NCBI RefSeq assembly: GCF_022524485.1 | Contig: NZ_JAKXMK010000010.1 | Coordinates: 186,001-250,000, forward strand | Source of the DNA: Pseudonocardia alaniniphila | GTDB taxonomy: Bacteria; Actinomycetota; Actinomycetes; Mycobacteriales; Pseudonocardiaceae | Length of the DNA stretch: 64,000 nt | Direction: 5' to 3' | In this document: positions 1 through 8,589 of the stretch, in pieces | Numbering within the stretch: position 1 is the first letter of the stretch | How the letters are laid out: each line of letters starts with the position of its first letter | Made by a program: the position numbers and the translations under genes | The notes under the pieces: generated by a model | Databases searched by the model: none | Told to the model about the DNA's origin: nothing | What the model saw: only the letters and a program-made list of their open reading frames with translations

Positions 1-716
1 GGCACCCGCAGGTCGGCTGCCGGGTCGCTGTGGATGAGGTCCTGTGCGGCCCTGATCGAGGGCTGGCGCGCCGGCGGCGACCAGACGGGTCCGGCGAACT
101 GGCTCTGCCCGCCCGGCCTGCGCAGGAACACCACGAGCTCGCGCGCGACGTATTGCGCGATCTCGGCGCCGTGGTCGGCTTCGACGAGCGCGAGGGCCAG
201 GTCGACACCGGCGGTGACGCCCGCGGCCGTCCAGATCCGGCCCTGCTGCAGGTAGATGGGGTCGGGACGCACATCGACGGCCGGGTACCGGGTGGCGAGC
301 GCGGGCGCGTGGCGCCAGTGGGTGGTGGCAGACAGGCCGTCGAGCAGGCCGGCGGCTGCGAGCGCGAACGCCCCCGTGCACACCGAGACGACCCGTTCGG
401 CGCGCGGGGCGGCGCGGCGGAGCCACTCGACCAGCGGGTGGTCGGACGTCATGGCGCGCGCCCCGCCGCCGCCTGGCACCAGCAGCGTGCCGATCTCACC
501 CGTCTCCGGGAGCGGGCCGTCCGGGCACATGCGCATCCCGCTGTCGGACGTGACGGTTCCCGGGGCCTGCGCGACCAGGGTGACGCGGTAGCCCGCCCTC
601 TCGGACCCCAGGTGGTCGAGTAGCCGCGTGGCACCCATCAGCACCTCGTGCGGACCCGTGGCGTCCAGCGGCTGGATGCCGTCGAAGACGGGGATGACCA
701 CCTGGTGGCTGGGCAT
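1..716 (-). CDS. GlxA-family transcriptional regulator (DJ-1/PfpI-like + AraC HTH), 3' end outside window
   Basis: Reading the minus strand from an ATG at 716 gives a continuous frame to the window edge (about 238 codons visible). The product starts MPSHQVVIPVFDGIQPLDATGP, the usual opening of GlxA-type regulators. It has a DJ-1/PfpI-like fold with a nucleophile-elbow-like stretch containing VCTGAFALAAAGLLDG and the GVTAGVDLAL segment typical of the family. An AraC-type HTH would follow the last visible residues and is cut off. Such proteins are thought to sense a small ligand with the amidotransferase-like domain and activate transcription with the HTH. The target is unknown. It is divergent from the GH76 gene about 80 bp away, so the two may share a control region. 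Confidence 0.85.
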   Translation of the reverse strand, partial: MPSHQVVIPVFDGIQPLDATGPHEVLMGATRLLDHLGSERAGYRVTLVAQAPGTVTSDSGMRMCPDGPLPETGEIGTLLVPGGGGARAMTSDHPLVEWLRRAAPRAERVVSVCTGAFALAAAGLLDGLSATTHWRHAPALATRYPAVDVRPDPIYLQQGRIWTAAGVTAGVDLALALVEADHGAEIAQYVARELVVFLRRPGGQSQFAGPVWSPPARQPSIRAAQDLIHSDPAADLRV

Positions 717-794
717 GTACTCACGGTGGCCGCACGACGGTATGGCGTCAACGACACGAACCCCACTCATTCGGCCATCGGGCAGACTGGCTCG

Positions 795-1862
795 GTGGCT
801 GCCGCTGAGGTCGACTGGTCGGAACGGGCGGGCATCGCCGAGCGGGCGGTCGTCCGCCGCCACCTACGACGGCTCGCCGGGGTGGTGCCAGGCACCCGCA
901 TCGGACGCATCCGGTGGCCGAGACCGTTGCCCTCACCCCCGGCGCCGTGGCACTACTGGTGGCAGGCGCACCTCCTGGACTGCATGGTCGACGCGCAGCT
1001 GCGCTCACCCGAGCGGCGCCGGGCCCGCGCGATCGCGGCGCTGGTCCGCGGCATCCGGCTGCACAACACGGGTTCCTGGCTCAACCGGTACTACGACGAC
1101 GTCGCCTGGCTCGGCCTGGCGGTGCAACGCGCGGGGCTCCTCGCCGGCCGCTCCGGCCTTCCGGCGCTCGCCGCGATCATCAACCGGCTGCACGAGGGGT
1201 GGACGGAAGGCGCGGGCGGCGGCATCTGGTGGCGGCGCGAGGACGACTTCAAGGCCGCACCCGCGAACGGCCCGGCGGCGATCCTGCTCGCCCGTGACGG
1301 CCAGTCGGCGTTCGCCGCGGCGATCTGCGACTGGATGGCGGAGACGTTGATCGACCCGGACTCCGGGCTCGTCCGGGACGGGGTGCGGGTGGCATCGGAC
1401 GGCAGCATCCGCGCCGTCGAGCCCTACATCTACACCTACTGCCAGGGCGTGTACCTCGGCGCGTGTGTCGAGCTGATAGAACGCGACGGCCACCTCCGCT
1501 TCACGGACAGGGCGATGGCGATCGTGGACGCGATGACCCATCGGCTCGCTGATTCCCGCGGCGTGCTGCCCGGTTCGGGTGGGGGCGACGGTGGTCTCTT
1601 CGCCGGCATCACCGCGCGCTACCTGACGGATGCCGCGCTGCGCGTGCCGGAGCTTGCCGGCCCCGCGACACGGATCGTGCGGTCGAGCGCGACGGCTGTG
1701 TGGGACGGCCGGGCGGAGGTTCGCGGTGGTCCGGTCTTCTCCGCGGAATGGGGCAGGCCCGCCTTCCCGCCCCACCCTGGCGTGCCGGAGGCCGACCTCT
1801 CGGTGCAGCTCTCGGGGTGGATGCTGATGGAAGCCGCAGCCCGGCTGCAGCGGGGCGGCTGA
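795..1862 (+). CDS. Glycoside hydrolase family 76 protein (alpha-1,6-mannanase-like)
   Basis: The 355-residue product carries WHYWWQAHLLDC near the N terminus and NRYYDDVAWLGLA, the paired-aspartate motif (DD) that is catalytic in GH76 endo-alpha-1,6-mannanases. Later blocks such as GGGIWWRR and PYIYTYCQG match the (alpha/alpha)6 toroid of the family. I chose the GTG at 795. The open frame continues upstream, but that part overlaps the divergent regulator and has no family character. No signal peptide is visible, so an intracellular or non-classically exported enzyme is suggested. Mannan substrate is a family-level inference, since actinobacterial lipomannan or fungal mannan could both be targets. 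Confidence 0.85.
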   Translation: MAAAEVDWSERAGIAERAVVRRHLRRLAGVVPGTRIGRIRWPRPLPSPPAPWHYWWQAHLLDCMVDAQLRSPERRRARAIAALVRGIRLHNTGSWLNRYYDDVAWLGLAVQRAGLLAGRSGLPALAAIINRLHEGWTEGAGGGIWWRREDDFKAAPANGPAAILLARDGQSAFAAAICDWMAETLIDPDSGLVRDGVRVASDGSIRAVEPYIYTYCQGVYLGACVELIERDGHLRFTDRAMAIVDAMTHRLADSRGVLPGSGGGDGGLFAGITARYLTDAALRVPELAGPATRIVRSSATAVWDGRAEVRGGPVFSAEWGRPAFPPHPGVPEADLSVQLSGWMLMEAAARLQRGG

Positions 1863-1883
1863 GCCGCCCCCAGCACGCGAGCC

Positions 1884-2597
1884 TCAGCCGGTGTCGCGGA
1901 GTCCCTCGTCCTGCTCCGGTTCCTCGGGCTCGTCGTCCGCCGGAGCCGCCGGCGTGTCATCGATCGGGCGGCGCATCTCCTGGCGGTAGCGGAAGAGCCC
2001 GTAGCCGGTACCGACCACGAAGAACGCGATCGCGACGAGGGCCGCGGCGTCCTTGAGCCAGGGAACGACGTCGAGCAGCCCCGCGCCGTAGTACCCGAGC
2101 ATGATCAGCGTGGGAACCCAGCAGACCGCGCCGACGGCGTTGGCGAGGATGTAGCGCCGGTTGTCCATGCGGGCGGCGCCGGCGATCATCGGCGCGAGAG
2201 TGCGTACCCAGGGCACCCAGCGGGCCACGACGATGGCCCAGAACCCCCAGCGGTCGAAGAAGGCGCTGGCGCGAGCGAGGTTGGCGCGGTTGAGGATGCG
2301 GCCGTCGCGGCGCGCGAGCATCCGCGTGCCGGCATAGCGGCCGACGAGATAACCCACCTGGTTCCCGGCCACGGCGACGCCGGTGGCCACCACCCCGAGC
2401 GTCCAGGCGCTGGCCTCGTGGTCGCCCTGGGCGAGTACGACTCCGGCTGCGAGCAGCAGCGTGTCGCCCGGCAGGAACATCCCGATGATGAGCGCGCATT
2501 CGAAGAAGACGAAGACGAGCACGACCACCCACACCGTGACCGGTCCGGCCTGGGTGAGGGGCCCGAGGGCGTGGTACACGGTGGGCGCAACGCTCAC
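1884..2597 (-). CDS. DedA family membrane protein
   Basis: The 237-residue product has the DedA signature: an N-terminal hydrophobic segment followed by FFECALIIGMFLPGDTLLL, then the GNQVGYLVGRYAGTRM block and the F-x-R-W-x-P-x-x-R block (VARWVPWVRTLAPMIAGAARM). DedA proteins are multi-spanning membrane proteins linked to lipid scrambling (undecaprenyl-phosphate or phospholipid recycling) and proton-dependent functions. The C terminus is an acidic cytoplasmic tail rich in E, D and P. A second DedA gene lies directly upstream on the same strand (76 bp between them), so this is a tandem paralogue pair. Which lipid each serves cannot be told from sequence. Confidence 0.9.
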   Translation of the reverse strand: MSVAPTVYHALGPLTQAGPVTVWVVVLVFVFFECALIIGMFLPGDTLLLAAGVVLAQGDHEASAWTLGVVATGVAVAGNQVGYLVGRYAGTRMLARRDGRILNRANLARASAFFDRWGFWAIVVARWVPWVRTLAPMIAGAARMDNRRYILANAVGAVCWVPTLIMLGYYGAGLLDVVPWLKDAAALVAIAFFVVGTGYGLFRYRQEMRRPIDDTPAAPADDEPEEPEQDEGLRDTG

Positions 2598-2673
2598 AGC
2601 ACTCCAGGGTAGGTACCCCTGGGCTCGCCCGGGCCCTGAGCGGTGTTACCGCCGGCGATGTCGCCCGGAGGTG

Positions 2674-3318
2674 TTACCTGGCGTGTGCCCCTGGCGTGCG
2701 GCGGGCCCGCAGCACCTCGATGACGATCGGAACGATCGACACGGCCACGATGGCGATGAGCATGAGCTCGATGTTGTTGCGCACGACCTCGAACTGGCCG
2801 AGCCAGAAGCCCAGCACGGTGACACCCGCCGCCCACGCGACGCCGCCGATGAGTGAGTAGCCGAGGTAGCGCTTCGGCTCCATGCGGCCGACGCCGGCCA
2901 TCACCGTGATGAAGGTGCGCACGATCGGCACGAACCGGCCGAGCACGATGGCGCGGTTGCCGTACTTGTCGAAGAACTCCTGCGTCTTGCGCACGTGCTG
3001 CGGCTTGAACAAGCGCGACTTGGGCCTGTCGAACACCGCGGGACCGGCCGCGCGCCCGACCCAGTAGCCCGTGGCGTTGCCGGCGGTGGCCGCGACCACG
3101 AGGATCAGGCAGACGAGCCACAGCGGGGTCTGGATCGACCCCTGTGCCACGAACAGGCCACCGGTGAAGAGCAGGGAGTCGCCGGGCAGGAAGAACCCGA
3201 GCAGGAGCCCGCACTCGGCGAAGACGATGAGGGCGAGCCCGATCAGCGCCCACGGGCCGAGCCAGGAAATGATCGTATCCGGCTGGAGCCACTCGGGGCC
3301 GAGCGCGAGCGCAGTCAC
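2674..3318 (-). CDS. DedA family membrane protein (second copy)
   Basis: This 214-residue protein shows AECGLLLGFFLPGDSLLF, GNATGYWVGRAAGP and LGRFVPIVRTFITVMAGVGRM, the standard DedA blocks, and ends with a basic tail. I placed the start at the GTG at 3318 (VTALALGPEW). The frame is open upstream to 3396, but the extension is Cys/Arg-rich and unlike the family, and it would overlap the preceding small gene. It is closer in length to typical actinobacterial DedA proteins than its downstream paralogue, which carries an extra acidic tail. The two may have split roles, for example different lipid substrates. Confidence 0.88.
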   Translation of the reverse strand: MTALALGPEWLQPDTIISWLGPWALIGLALIVFAECGLLLGFFLPGDSLLFTGGLFVAQGSIQTPLWLVCLILVVAATAGNATGYWVGRAAGPAVFDRPKSRLFKPQHVRKTQEFFDKYGNRAIVLGRFVPIVRTFITVMAGVGRMEPKRYLGYSLIGGVAWAAGVTVLGFWLGQFEVVRNNIELMLIAIVAVSIVPIVIEVLRARRTPGAHAR

Positions 3319-3346
3319 GGAAGGGAACGGTACCGGGCAGCCGTGG

Positions 3347-3580
3347 TCAGCCGAGGGCGGGGAGGAGCCCCGGCACCAGCAACGACAACAGCGCAAGGGC
3401 GACGCCCAGCACCACGCCGCCGAGCAGCGCGATCAGCAGCGCCTTGCGTGCTCCGGTGGGGGATGCGGGGGTCGCCCGCGCCGTGCGGGGCACCCCGGGG
3501 CGACCCGCTCCCGACGCTCTGGCCCGCAGCGCCTCGGCGACGCGTCGCTCGGAATCGTCGCTCGTGCTCACAGGCATCAT
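3347..3580 (-). CDS. Small single-pass membrane protein coupled to the sigma factor
   Basis: A 77-residue product follows the sigma-factor gene with an ATGA overlap, which implies translational coupling. It has a polar, Ala/Arg-rich N-terminal part (DSERRVAEALRARA) and one hydrophobic helix near the C terminus (ALLIALLGGVVLGVALALL). I do not recognise a named family. Its placement resembles the small membrane proteins encoded after SigE-family ECF genes in actinobacteria, and a modulator of that sigma factor is a reasonable guess. No zinc-binding anti-sigma motif is present. An alternative start is the GTG three codons further in. Confidence 0.6.
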   Translation of the reverse strand: MMPVSTSDDSERRVAEALRARASGAGRPGVPRTARATPASPTGARKALLIALLGGVVLGVALALLSLLVPGLLPALG

Positions 3581-4161
3581 CGTGCCCCACCGCCGCTCAT
3601 CACGCGCGCGACGGCCTCGAGCGCCCGGCTCGCCGTCGACTTCACGGTGCCGCGGCTGATGCCGGTGGATTCGGCGATCTCGGCCTCCGATAACCCGCCG
3701 TAGTACCGCAGCACCAGCACCTCACGTTGCCGTGGCGGCAAGGTGGCGAGCGCGTCCACCACGGCCTGGTGCTCGGATGACAGCATCGCCAGCGACTCCG
3801 CTGAGCGGGCGTTGACCTGGTGCGGCGGGACGTAGTCGCGCGCGGTGCGCCTGCGGCGCAGCACCGAGCGTGAGCCGTTCACCACAGCCGTGCGCAGGTA
3901 GCCGACGGCCGCAGCCTCGTCACGTAGCCCCGACCAGTGCCGATGCAGACCGGTGAACGCCTCCTGGACGACGTCCTCCGCTGTGCTCGGATCGTCCACC
4001 AGCAGCACTGCGAGCCGCACCATCCGCATGCGGTGGTCGCGGTAGAGGTCCGAGAGGGTGCGCGGCGTACCGGGGGCCGGCGCCGGCTCCCGGCTGGTGT
4101 CGATGCGGCGCAACCTGCTCAGCGTCTGCTCGACGGCGTTCTCCCCACCGTCGCGGATCAT
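3577..4161 (-). CDS. SigE-family ECF RNA polymerase sigma factor
   Basis: The 194-residue product has sigma region 2 (SDLYRDHRMRMVRLAVLL, then DPSTAEDVVQEAFTGLHRHW) and region 4 (LPPRQREVLVLRYYGGLSEAE, then ISRGTVKSTASRALEAV). These are the features of the actinobacterial SigE-family ECF group. The ATG at 4161 was chosen because upstream of it the frame runs antisense through the aldolase gene. The gene is divergent from fba with about 105 bp between the starts. Its coupled downstream membrane protein may be a regulator. The promoters it recognises are not evident here. Confidence 0.9.
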   Translation of the reverse strand: MIRDGGENAVEQTLSRLRRIDTSREPAPAPGTPRTLSDLYRDHRMRMVRLAVLLVDDPSTAEDVVQEAFTGLHRHWSGLRDEAAAVGYLRTAVVNGSRSVLRRRRTARDYVPPHQVNARSAESLAMLSSEHQAVVDALATLPPRQREVLVLRYYGGLSEAEIAESTGISRGTVKSTASRALEAVARVMSGGGAR

Positions 4162-4266
4162 GCGACTCAGCCTAGTAGTGCGTACCTTCTCCGCTGACGG
4201 GGCCGTCGTCCTTTCATTGCGGGATACTGCGGCTGGAAACAACGAGGACGTCGAGGAGGCCCGACC

Positions 4267-5298
4267 GTGCCGATCGCCACCCCCGAGAAGTACAACGAGA
4301 TGTTGGACAAGGCCAAGAGCGGTGAGTACGCCTACCCGGCGATCAACGTGACGAGCACCGAGACGTTGAACGCCGCGCTGCGGGGCTTCGCCGAGGCGCA
4401 GAGCGACGGGATCGTCCAGATCTCCACGGGCGGGGCCGAGTTCCTCTCCGGCACGGCCGTCAAGGACATGGTGACCGGCGCCGTCGGACTCGCCGAGTTC
4501 GCGCACGTCGTCGCCGCGAAGTACCCGATCAACGTCGCACTGCACACCGACCACTGCCCCAAGGACAAGCTCGACACCTATGTCCGGCCGCTGATCGCGA
4601 TCAGCCAGGAGCGCGTCGCCCGCGGGGAGAACCCGCTGTTCCAGTCGCACATGTGGGACGGGTCCGCCACCGAGCTGCACGAGAACCTGCGGATCGCCGC
4701 TGAGCTGCTCGACCAGGCCGTCAAGGCCAAGATCATCCTCGAGGTCGAGATCGGGGTGGTCGGCGGCGAGGAGGACGGCGTCGCCAACGAGATCAACGAG
4801 AAGCTCTACACCGCCCCTGGCGACTACGAGGACACGGTGGACGCGCTCGGTGCGGGCGAGAAGGGCCGCTACCTGCTGGCCGCCACGTTCGGCAACGTGC
4901 ACGGCGTCTACAAGCCCGGCAACGTCAAGCTGCGCCCGGAGATCCTCAAGCAGGGCCAGGAGGTGGCCAGCCGCAAGCTCGGACTGCCCGACGGCTCCAA
5001 GCCGCTCGACCTGGTCTTCCACGGCGGATCGGGCTCGCTGCTCGAGGAGATCCACGAGGCGCTGAGCTACGGCGTGGTCAAGATGAACGTCGACACCGAC
5101 ACGCAGTACGCCTTCACCCGCCCGATCGTCGGCCACATGTTCAACAACTACGACGGAGTGCTCAAGATCGACGGGGAGGTGGGCAACAAGAAGGCCTACG
5201 ACCCCCGCTCGTACCTGAAGGCGGCCGAGGTCGGGATGTCCGATCGCGTCGTCGTCGCCTGCGAGAACCTGCGGTCGACGGGACAGACCCTCCGCTGA
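4267..5298 (+). CDS. fbaA: Class II fructose-bisphosphate aldolase
   Basis: The 343-residue product is full length for the class IIa family. It catalyses reversible cleavage of fructose-1,6-bisphosphate to dihydroxyacetone phosphate and glyceraldehyde 3-phosphate in glycolysis and gluconeogenesis. The D-H pair in ALHTDHCPK (Asp95, His96) corresponds to the catalytic Asp and a zinc ligand. GNVHGVYKPG and FHGGSGS supply the other zinc/phosphate sites, and NVDTDTQYAFTRP is the usual C-terminal block. The start is the GTG at 4267, following cgaggaggcccgacc. The next gene encodes DUF3151, a common neighbour of fba in actinobacteria. Confidence 0.96.
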   Translation: MPIATPEKYNEMLDKAKSGEYAYPAINVTSTETLNAALRGFAEAQSDGIVQISTGGAEFLSGTAVKDMVTGAVGLAEFAHVVAAKYPINVALHTDHCPKDKLDTYVRPLIAISQERVARGENPLFQSHMWDGSATELHENLRIAAELLDQAVKAKIILEVEIGVVGGEEDGVANEINEKLYTAPGDYEDTVDALGAGEKGRYLLAATFGNVHGVYKPGNVKLRPEILKQGQEVASRKLGLPDGSKPLDLVFHGGSGSLLEEIHEALSYGVVKMNVDTDTQYAFTRPIVGHMFNNYDGVLKIDGEVGNKKAYDPRSYLKAAEVGMSDRVVVACENLRSTGQTLR

Positions 5299-5377
5299 TC
5301 GACCCTCGGCGGCGGGCGCGCCGGCTGTCCCGGCACTCGGGATCCGGACACGGCGGGGAAGGCGGCAAGATGCTGGC

Positions 5378-5791
5378 ATGACGCTGCACGGCAACCTGCT
5401 CGGACCTGAGCCCACCCTGCTGCCCGTCGACCCGGCCGCCGCGGAGCTCGATCGCGGCGTCGCGCCGGAGGAGGTCGCAGCCGCACACCCGACGTCCTCA
5501 CTGGCGTGGGCGGTGCTCGCCGAGCGTGCTCTCGAGAACGCACTGACGATCACCGCCTACGCCTACGCCCGTACCGGCTACCACCGTGGCCTCGACCAGC
5601 TCCGTCGTTCCGGCTGGAAGGGCTTCGGCCCGGTTCCGTGGTCGCACGAGCCCAACCGGGGGTTCCTGCGCGCACTGGCCACGCTGCAGCGAGCCGCTGC
5701 CCTCATCGGCGAGACCGATGAGGCGGAGCGCTGCCTGGCCTTCCTCGCCGACTCCGATCCCGCTGCCCCGGCCGCACTCGGCCTGGGCTGA
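5378..5791 (+). CDS. DUF3151 domain-containing protein
   Basis: This 137-residue soluble protein matches the actinobacterial DUF3151 family. It contains the conserved LAWAVLAERALE, AYAYARTGYHRGLDQLRRSG and HEPNRGFLRAL blocks. The function is unknown. The family is regularly found next to class II aldolase genes, and that is the case here (79 bp downstream of fbaA on the same strand). The following FUSC gene starts four bases after its stop, so the two are probably co-transcribed. Confidence 0.85.
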   Translation: MTLHGNLLGPEPTLLPVDPAAAELDRGVAPEEVAAAHPTSSLAWAVLAERALENALTITAYAYARTGYHRGLDQLRRSGWKGFGPVPWSHEPNRGFLRALATLQRAAALIGETDEAERCLAFLADSDPAAPAALGLG

Positions 5792-5794
5792 CCC

Positions 5795-6898
5795 TTGCCG
5801 GCGGCGGTCCGGCTGGACCGGCTGGACGTCCGGCTCCGGCGTGCCACCCAGCGGCTGCGGGCGTCCGCGATCCCGATCACACAGTGCGCGGTGGCGGCGG
5901 GGCTCGCCTGGTTCGTCGCCCACGACCTGATCGGTCACCAGCGGCCGTTCTTCGCGCCGATCGCGGCCGTGATCAGCCTCGGCGTGTCGCTGGGCAACAG
6001 GCTGCGCCGCGTGGTCGAGCTGGTCCTCGGGGTGAGCCTCGGTGTGCTGGTGGGCGACCTGCTGATCTCCGCGATCGGGAGCGGCGCCTGGCAGATCGTC
6101 CTGGTGGTCGGGCTCGCGATGGCCATCGCGGTGTTCGCCGACGGCGCCACGCTTCTCGTGGCCCAGGCCGCGTCGTCCGCGGTGCTGGTGGCGACCCTGC
6201 TGCCACCCGGTCAGCAGGGCGGGATCGACCGCTGTGTCGACGCGCTGATCGGAGGCGCGGTCGGTGTGCTGGTCGTGGCCGTCCTGCCGACGGATCCGGT
6301 GGGCCCGGTCCGCCGCCAGGCTCGTGCCCTGCTCGACGAGCTGGCCACCGTGCTCGACCTGATCGCGGACGCGCTGCGCAACCGCGATTCGGGTGCGGCC
6401 GCCCCTGCACTGGAACGGGCACGGGCCAGCCAGCCGCTCATCGACGAACTGCGTGCCGCCCTGCGCGCGGGGCAGGAGGTCACCGCGGTCTCGCCTCTGT
6501 TCCGCCGACGTCGCCGGGTCCTCGGCCGGTTCGCGGAGCTCGCCGAGCGCGCCGACTACGCGATGCGCAACGCCCGCGTGCTCGGCCGTCGTGTCTACGT
6601 CGCCCTGGAGAACGACGAGCCCGTCACGCCGGAGCTGCCCGACCTCCTGGGCGAGCTTTCCTCGGCCGTCCGGGCGCTGACCGACCAACTGGGGCGTGAG
6701 GGCGACCGGGAGCGCGCCCGTGAGCCGGTGCTGGACGTCGTCCGGCACTCGTCGGAACTGTCGGACGAGTGGACTGGTGGGCCGTCGGAGCAGGTGATCG
6801 TGGCGCAGCTGCGTTCGATCGCGCTGGACCTGCTGCAGGCCACCGGCATGACCCGTGCCGAGGCCCGCGAGGCGATGCGGCACCAGCCCCAGCCGTGA
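5795..6898 (+). CDS. FUSC family membrane protein (aromatic-acid exporter-like)
   Basis: The 367-residue product starts at a TTG just after the DUF3151 stop. Residues ~25-170 form six hydrophobic segments including the FUSC-type HQRPFFAPIAAVISLGVSLGNRLRR motif and LLVAQAASSAVLVATLLPP. The rest (~175-367) is a soluble, helix-rich Arg/Glu domain. This is half of the usual tandem FUSC exporter layout, as in many actinobacterial single-domain members. FUSC proteins are proposed exporters of aromatic acids or similar compounds. The substrate here is unknown. Confidence 0.82.
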   Translation: MPAAVRLDRLDVRLRRATQRLRASAIPITQCAVAAGLAWFVAHDLIGHQRPFFAPIAAVISLGVSLGNRLRRVVELVLGVSLGVLVGDLLISAIGSGAWQIVLVVGLAMAIAVFADGATLLVAQAASSAVLVATLLPPGQQGGIDRCVDALIGGAVGVLVVAVLPTDPVGPVRRQARALLDELATVLDLIADALRNRDSGAAAPALERARASQPLIDELRAALRAGQEVTAVSPLFRRRRRVLGRFAELAERADYAMRNARVLGRRVYVALENDEPVTPELPDLLGELSSAVRALTDQLGREGDRERAREPVLDVVRHSSELSDEWTGGPSEQVIVAQLRSIALDLLQATGMTRAEAREAMRHQPQP

Positions 6899-6972
6899 CG
6901 AGATCGGCAGCCCGACGGGGCCGTGAGCGAGGAGTGCCGTCTGCGCCTCAGAGCCACCGGAACGCCGTGCGA

Positions 6973-6993
6973 GCCGTCCCCGGGCAGGACGGC
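6973..6993 (+). terminator. Candidate hairpin after the FUSC gene
   Basis: An inverted repeat, GCCGTCC / GGACGGC with a 7-base loop, lies 75 bp beyond the FUSC stop. There is no T-run after it, so it would be a GC-hairpin terminator of the kind common in actinobacteria. The remaining ~200 bp up to the acyltransferase gene shows no coding signal. Confidence 0.35.
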
Positions 6994-7110
6994 CGAGTGG
7001 GCACAGCACGTGATCGGACCGGCCTCGGTTCGGCGATATGAGCGCCATCCGGGTGATCGTGGGTCCCGATTGCCGCGCTACGGGAACCTGTCGAGCACAG
7101 CCGACGTTCT

Positions 7111-7779
7111 GTGCGCGTGCATCTGGTCGTTCGCTGGCTCCTCGCACCGTTCGTCCGATTCCTCTACCGCCCGGTCGTGCACGGTGCGGAGCGGATCCCT
7201 CGCTTCGGTCCGGTGATCATCGCGGCCAACCACCGGGCCGCCGTCGACACCGCTGTGATCGCGCTGACCGCGGGCCGTCCCGTCTCGTTCCTCGGCAAGG
7301 CCGAGTACTTCACCGGCACCGGGCTACGCGGCCGTGCGTTCGCATCGTTCCTCTCCGCGCTCGGGTACGTCCCCGTCGACCGTGCCAACGCCAAGGCAGG
7401 GCTCGCGGCGCTGGAGGCCGCCCGCACCGTGCTCGACGACGGGGGCGCGTTCGCGATCTACCCCGAAGGCACGCGCTCCCTCGACGGCCGGCTGCACCGC
7501 GGCCACACGGGCGTGGCCACGCTCGCGCTGAGCACGGGGGCTCCCGTCGTCCCGGTCGCGCTGATCGGCACCGAGCGGGTGCAGCCCGTCGGCGCGCGCT
7601 TCCCGCGCCTGCGCCGTGTGACGGTCCACTTCGGCGAGCCGCTCGACTTCTCCCGCTACGAGGGGCTGGAGGGCTCGGGCATGATCCGTCGCGCCGTGAC
7701 CGACGAGATCATGGACGCGATCGCCGGACTGTCCCACCAGGAGTACGTCGACACCTACCACGAGCGCCCGGCGGCCTGA
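7111..7779 (+). CDS. 1-acyl-sn-glycerol-3-phosphate acyltransferase (PlsC family)
   Basis: The 222-residue product shows the HX4D motif NHRAAVD (His41...Asp46) and the PEGTRS motif (from Pro118), which define the PlsC/LPLAT active site and phosphate-binding loop. It also has VPVALIGTERVQP. The enzyme transfers an acyl chain to lysophosphatidate or a related acceptor at the membrane. A hydrophobic N-terminal stretch (VVRWLLAPFVRFLY) may be a membrane anchor. Start is GTG 7111; a second in-frame GTG six bases on is possible. The 3' end overlaps the convergent ureD gene by 25 bp. Confidence 0.9.
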   Translation: MRVHLVVRWLLAPFVRFLYRPVVHGAERIPRFGPVIIAANHRAAVDTAVIALTAGRPVSFLGKAEYFTGTGLRGRAFASFLSALGYVPVDRANAKAGLAALEAARTVLDDGGAFAIYPEGTRSLDGRLHRGHTGVATLALSTGAPVVPVALIGTERVQPVGARFPRLRRVTVHFGEPLDFSRYEGLEGSGMIRRAVTDEIMDAIAGLSHQEYVDTYHERPAA

Positions 7780-8585
7780 TCCAGCGAGCCGGAGCGCTCC
7801 GGCGCCGCCGGGACCAGCGCGGTCACCATCGCCCCGGCCCAGCCGGGGTGGCCGGCGATGGCGATGGCGAGGCCCCGCTGCGCCGTCACCGCGTCGGGGC
7901 CCACGGACGTGGCGAGCGATCCACGGCAGGCGAGCGGGGTGAGCGACCACCACGGGCCGGCCAGGCCGGGGTGGGGGTCCTCGCCCCACACCAGCACCTC
8001 GGTGGCCAGCACGCGACGCTCGGCGAGGTGGGCAGCAGATGCGTGCAGGTCGGGGTCGCCCAGTTCCTGCTCCTGCACCAGCAGCGGGCGGCCTGCTGCG
8101 GCGTCGACCACCCGCGTGAGCCCGCGGAAGCGGCCCGATGCCTCGCCGCTGCGGCCGGCGACCAGCACCTCGCGGCAGCGCATCCGGGCTCCGGCGCCCA
8201 GCTCGGCGTGCAGTTCGGTGCGGTGGTCTGCGCGACGGGTGACGACGGTGGGCTCCGGCAGGTACTGGACGCCCGCCCCGTCGCCGATCCGTAGCCGGAC
8301 GACGAGCCGGCTGCTCGCACCGGCGCCCTGTCCCGGCAGCGCGACCGTGGCGGCCACCCCGGTGAGCACGAGGTCCGCTCCCGGCCCGACGACGACCTCG
8401 AGCCCCACGTCGTCACCGCCGAGCGGTGTGGTGGCCGAGCCGACCATGTGGACGGTGGCGGCCGGGGAACGGGCCGCGGCGGCGCCCCGCCGGGGCAGCA
8501 GAGTCAGCGGCGGCTGCGACTGCAGGTCGCGGATGACACTGCGATCACCGTCCTTCTCGACGACGATCCGCGCTCTGGCCAGCAC
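7755..8585 (-). CDS. ureD: Urease accessory protein UreD
   Basis: The 276-residue product has the UreD/UreH layout: an early LTLLPRRGAAAA-type segment, a long beta-rich body with LVLTGVAATVALPG, and RCREVLVAGRSGEASGRF. It matches the position expected for the last gene of an actinobacterial ureABCFGD operon. UreD forms the UreDFG scaffold that delivers nickel to the urease apoprotein. The start is GTG 8585, five bases after the ureG stop. Actinobacterial UreD proteins are divergent, so the call rests on both sequence and context. Its 3' end overlaps plsC by 25 bp in convergent orientation. Confidence 0.88.
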   Translation of the reverse strand: MLARARIVVEKDGDRSVIRDLQSQPPLTLLPRRGAAAARSPAATVHMVGSATTPLGGDDVGLEVVVGPGADLVLTGVAATVALPGQGAGASSRLVVRLRIGDGAGVQYLPEPTVVTRRADHRTELHAELGAGARMRCREVLVAGRSGEASGRFRGLTRVVDAAAGRPLLVQEQELGDPDLHASAAHLAERRVLATEVLVWGEDPHPGLAGPWWSLTPLACRGSLATSVGPDAVTAQRGLAIAIAGHPGWAGAMVTALVPAAPERSGSLDQAAGRSW

Positions 8586-8589
8586 GGCG

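Noticed and set aside
4162-5553. Long open extension upstream of the sigma factor, antisense to fbaA
   Set aside because: It mirrors the codon structure of the aldolase on the other strand. The conserved sigma-factor N terminus begins at 4161.
5498-7147. 549-codon minus-strand frame
   Set aside because: It is antisense to the FUSC and DUF3151 genes, which have clear domains and codon bias. Its product is Arg/Gly/His-rich with no recognisable motif.
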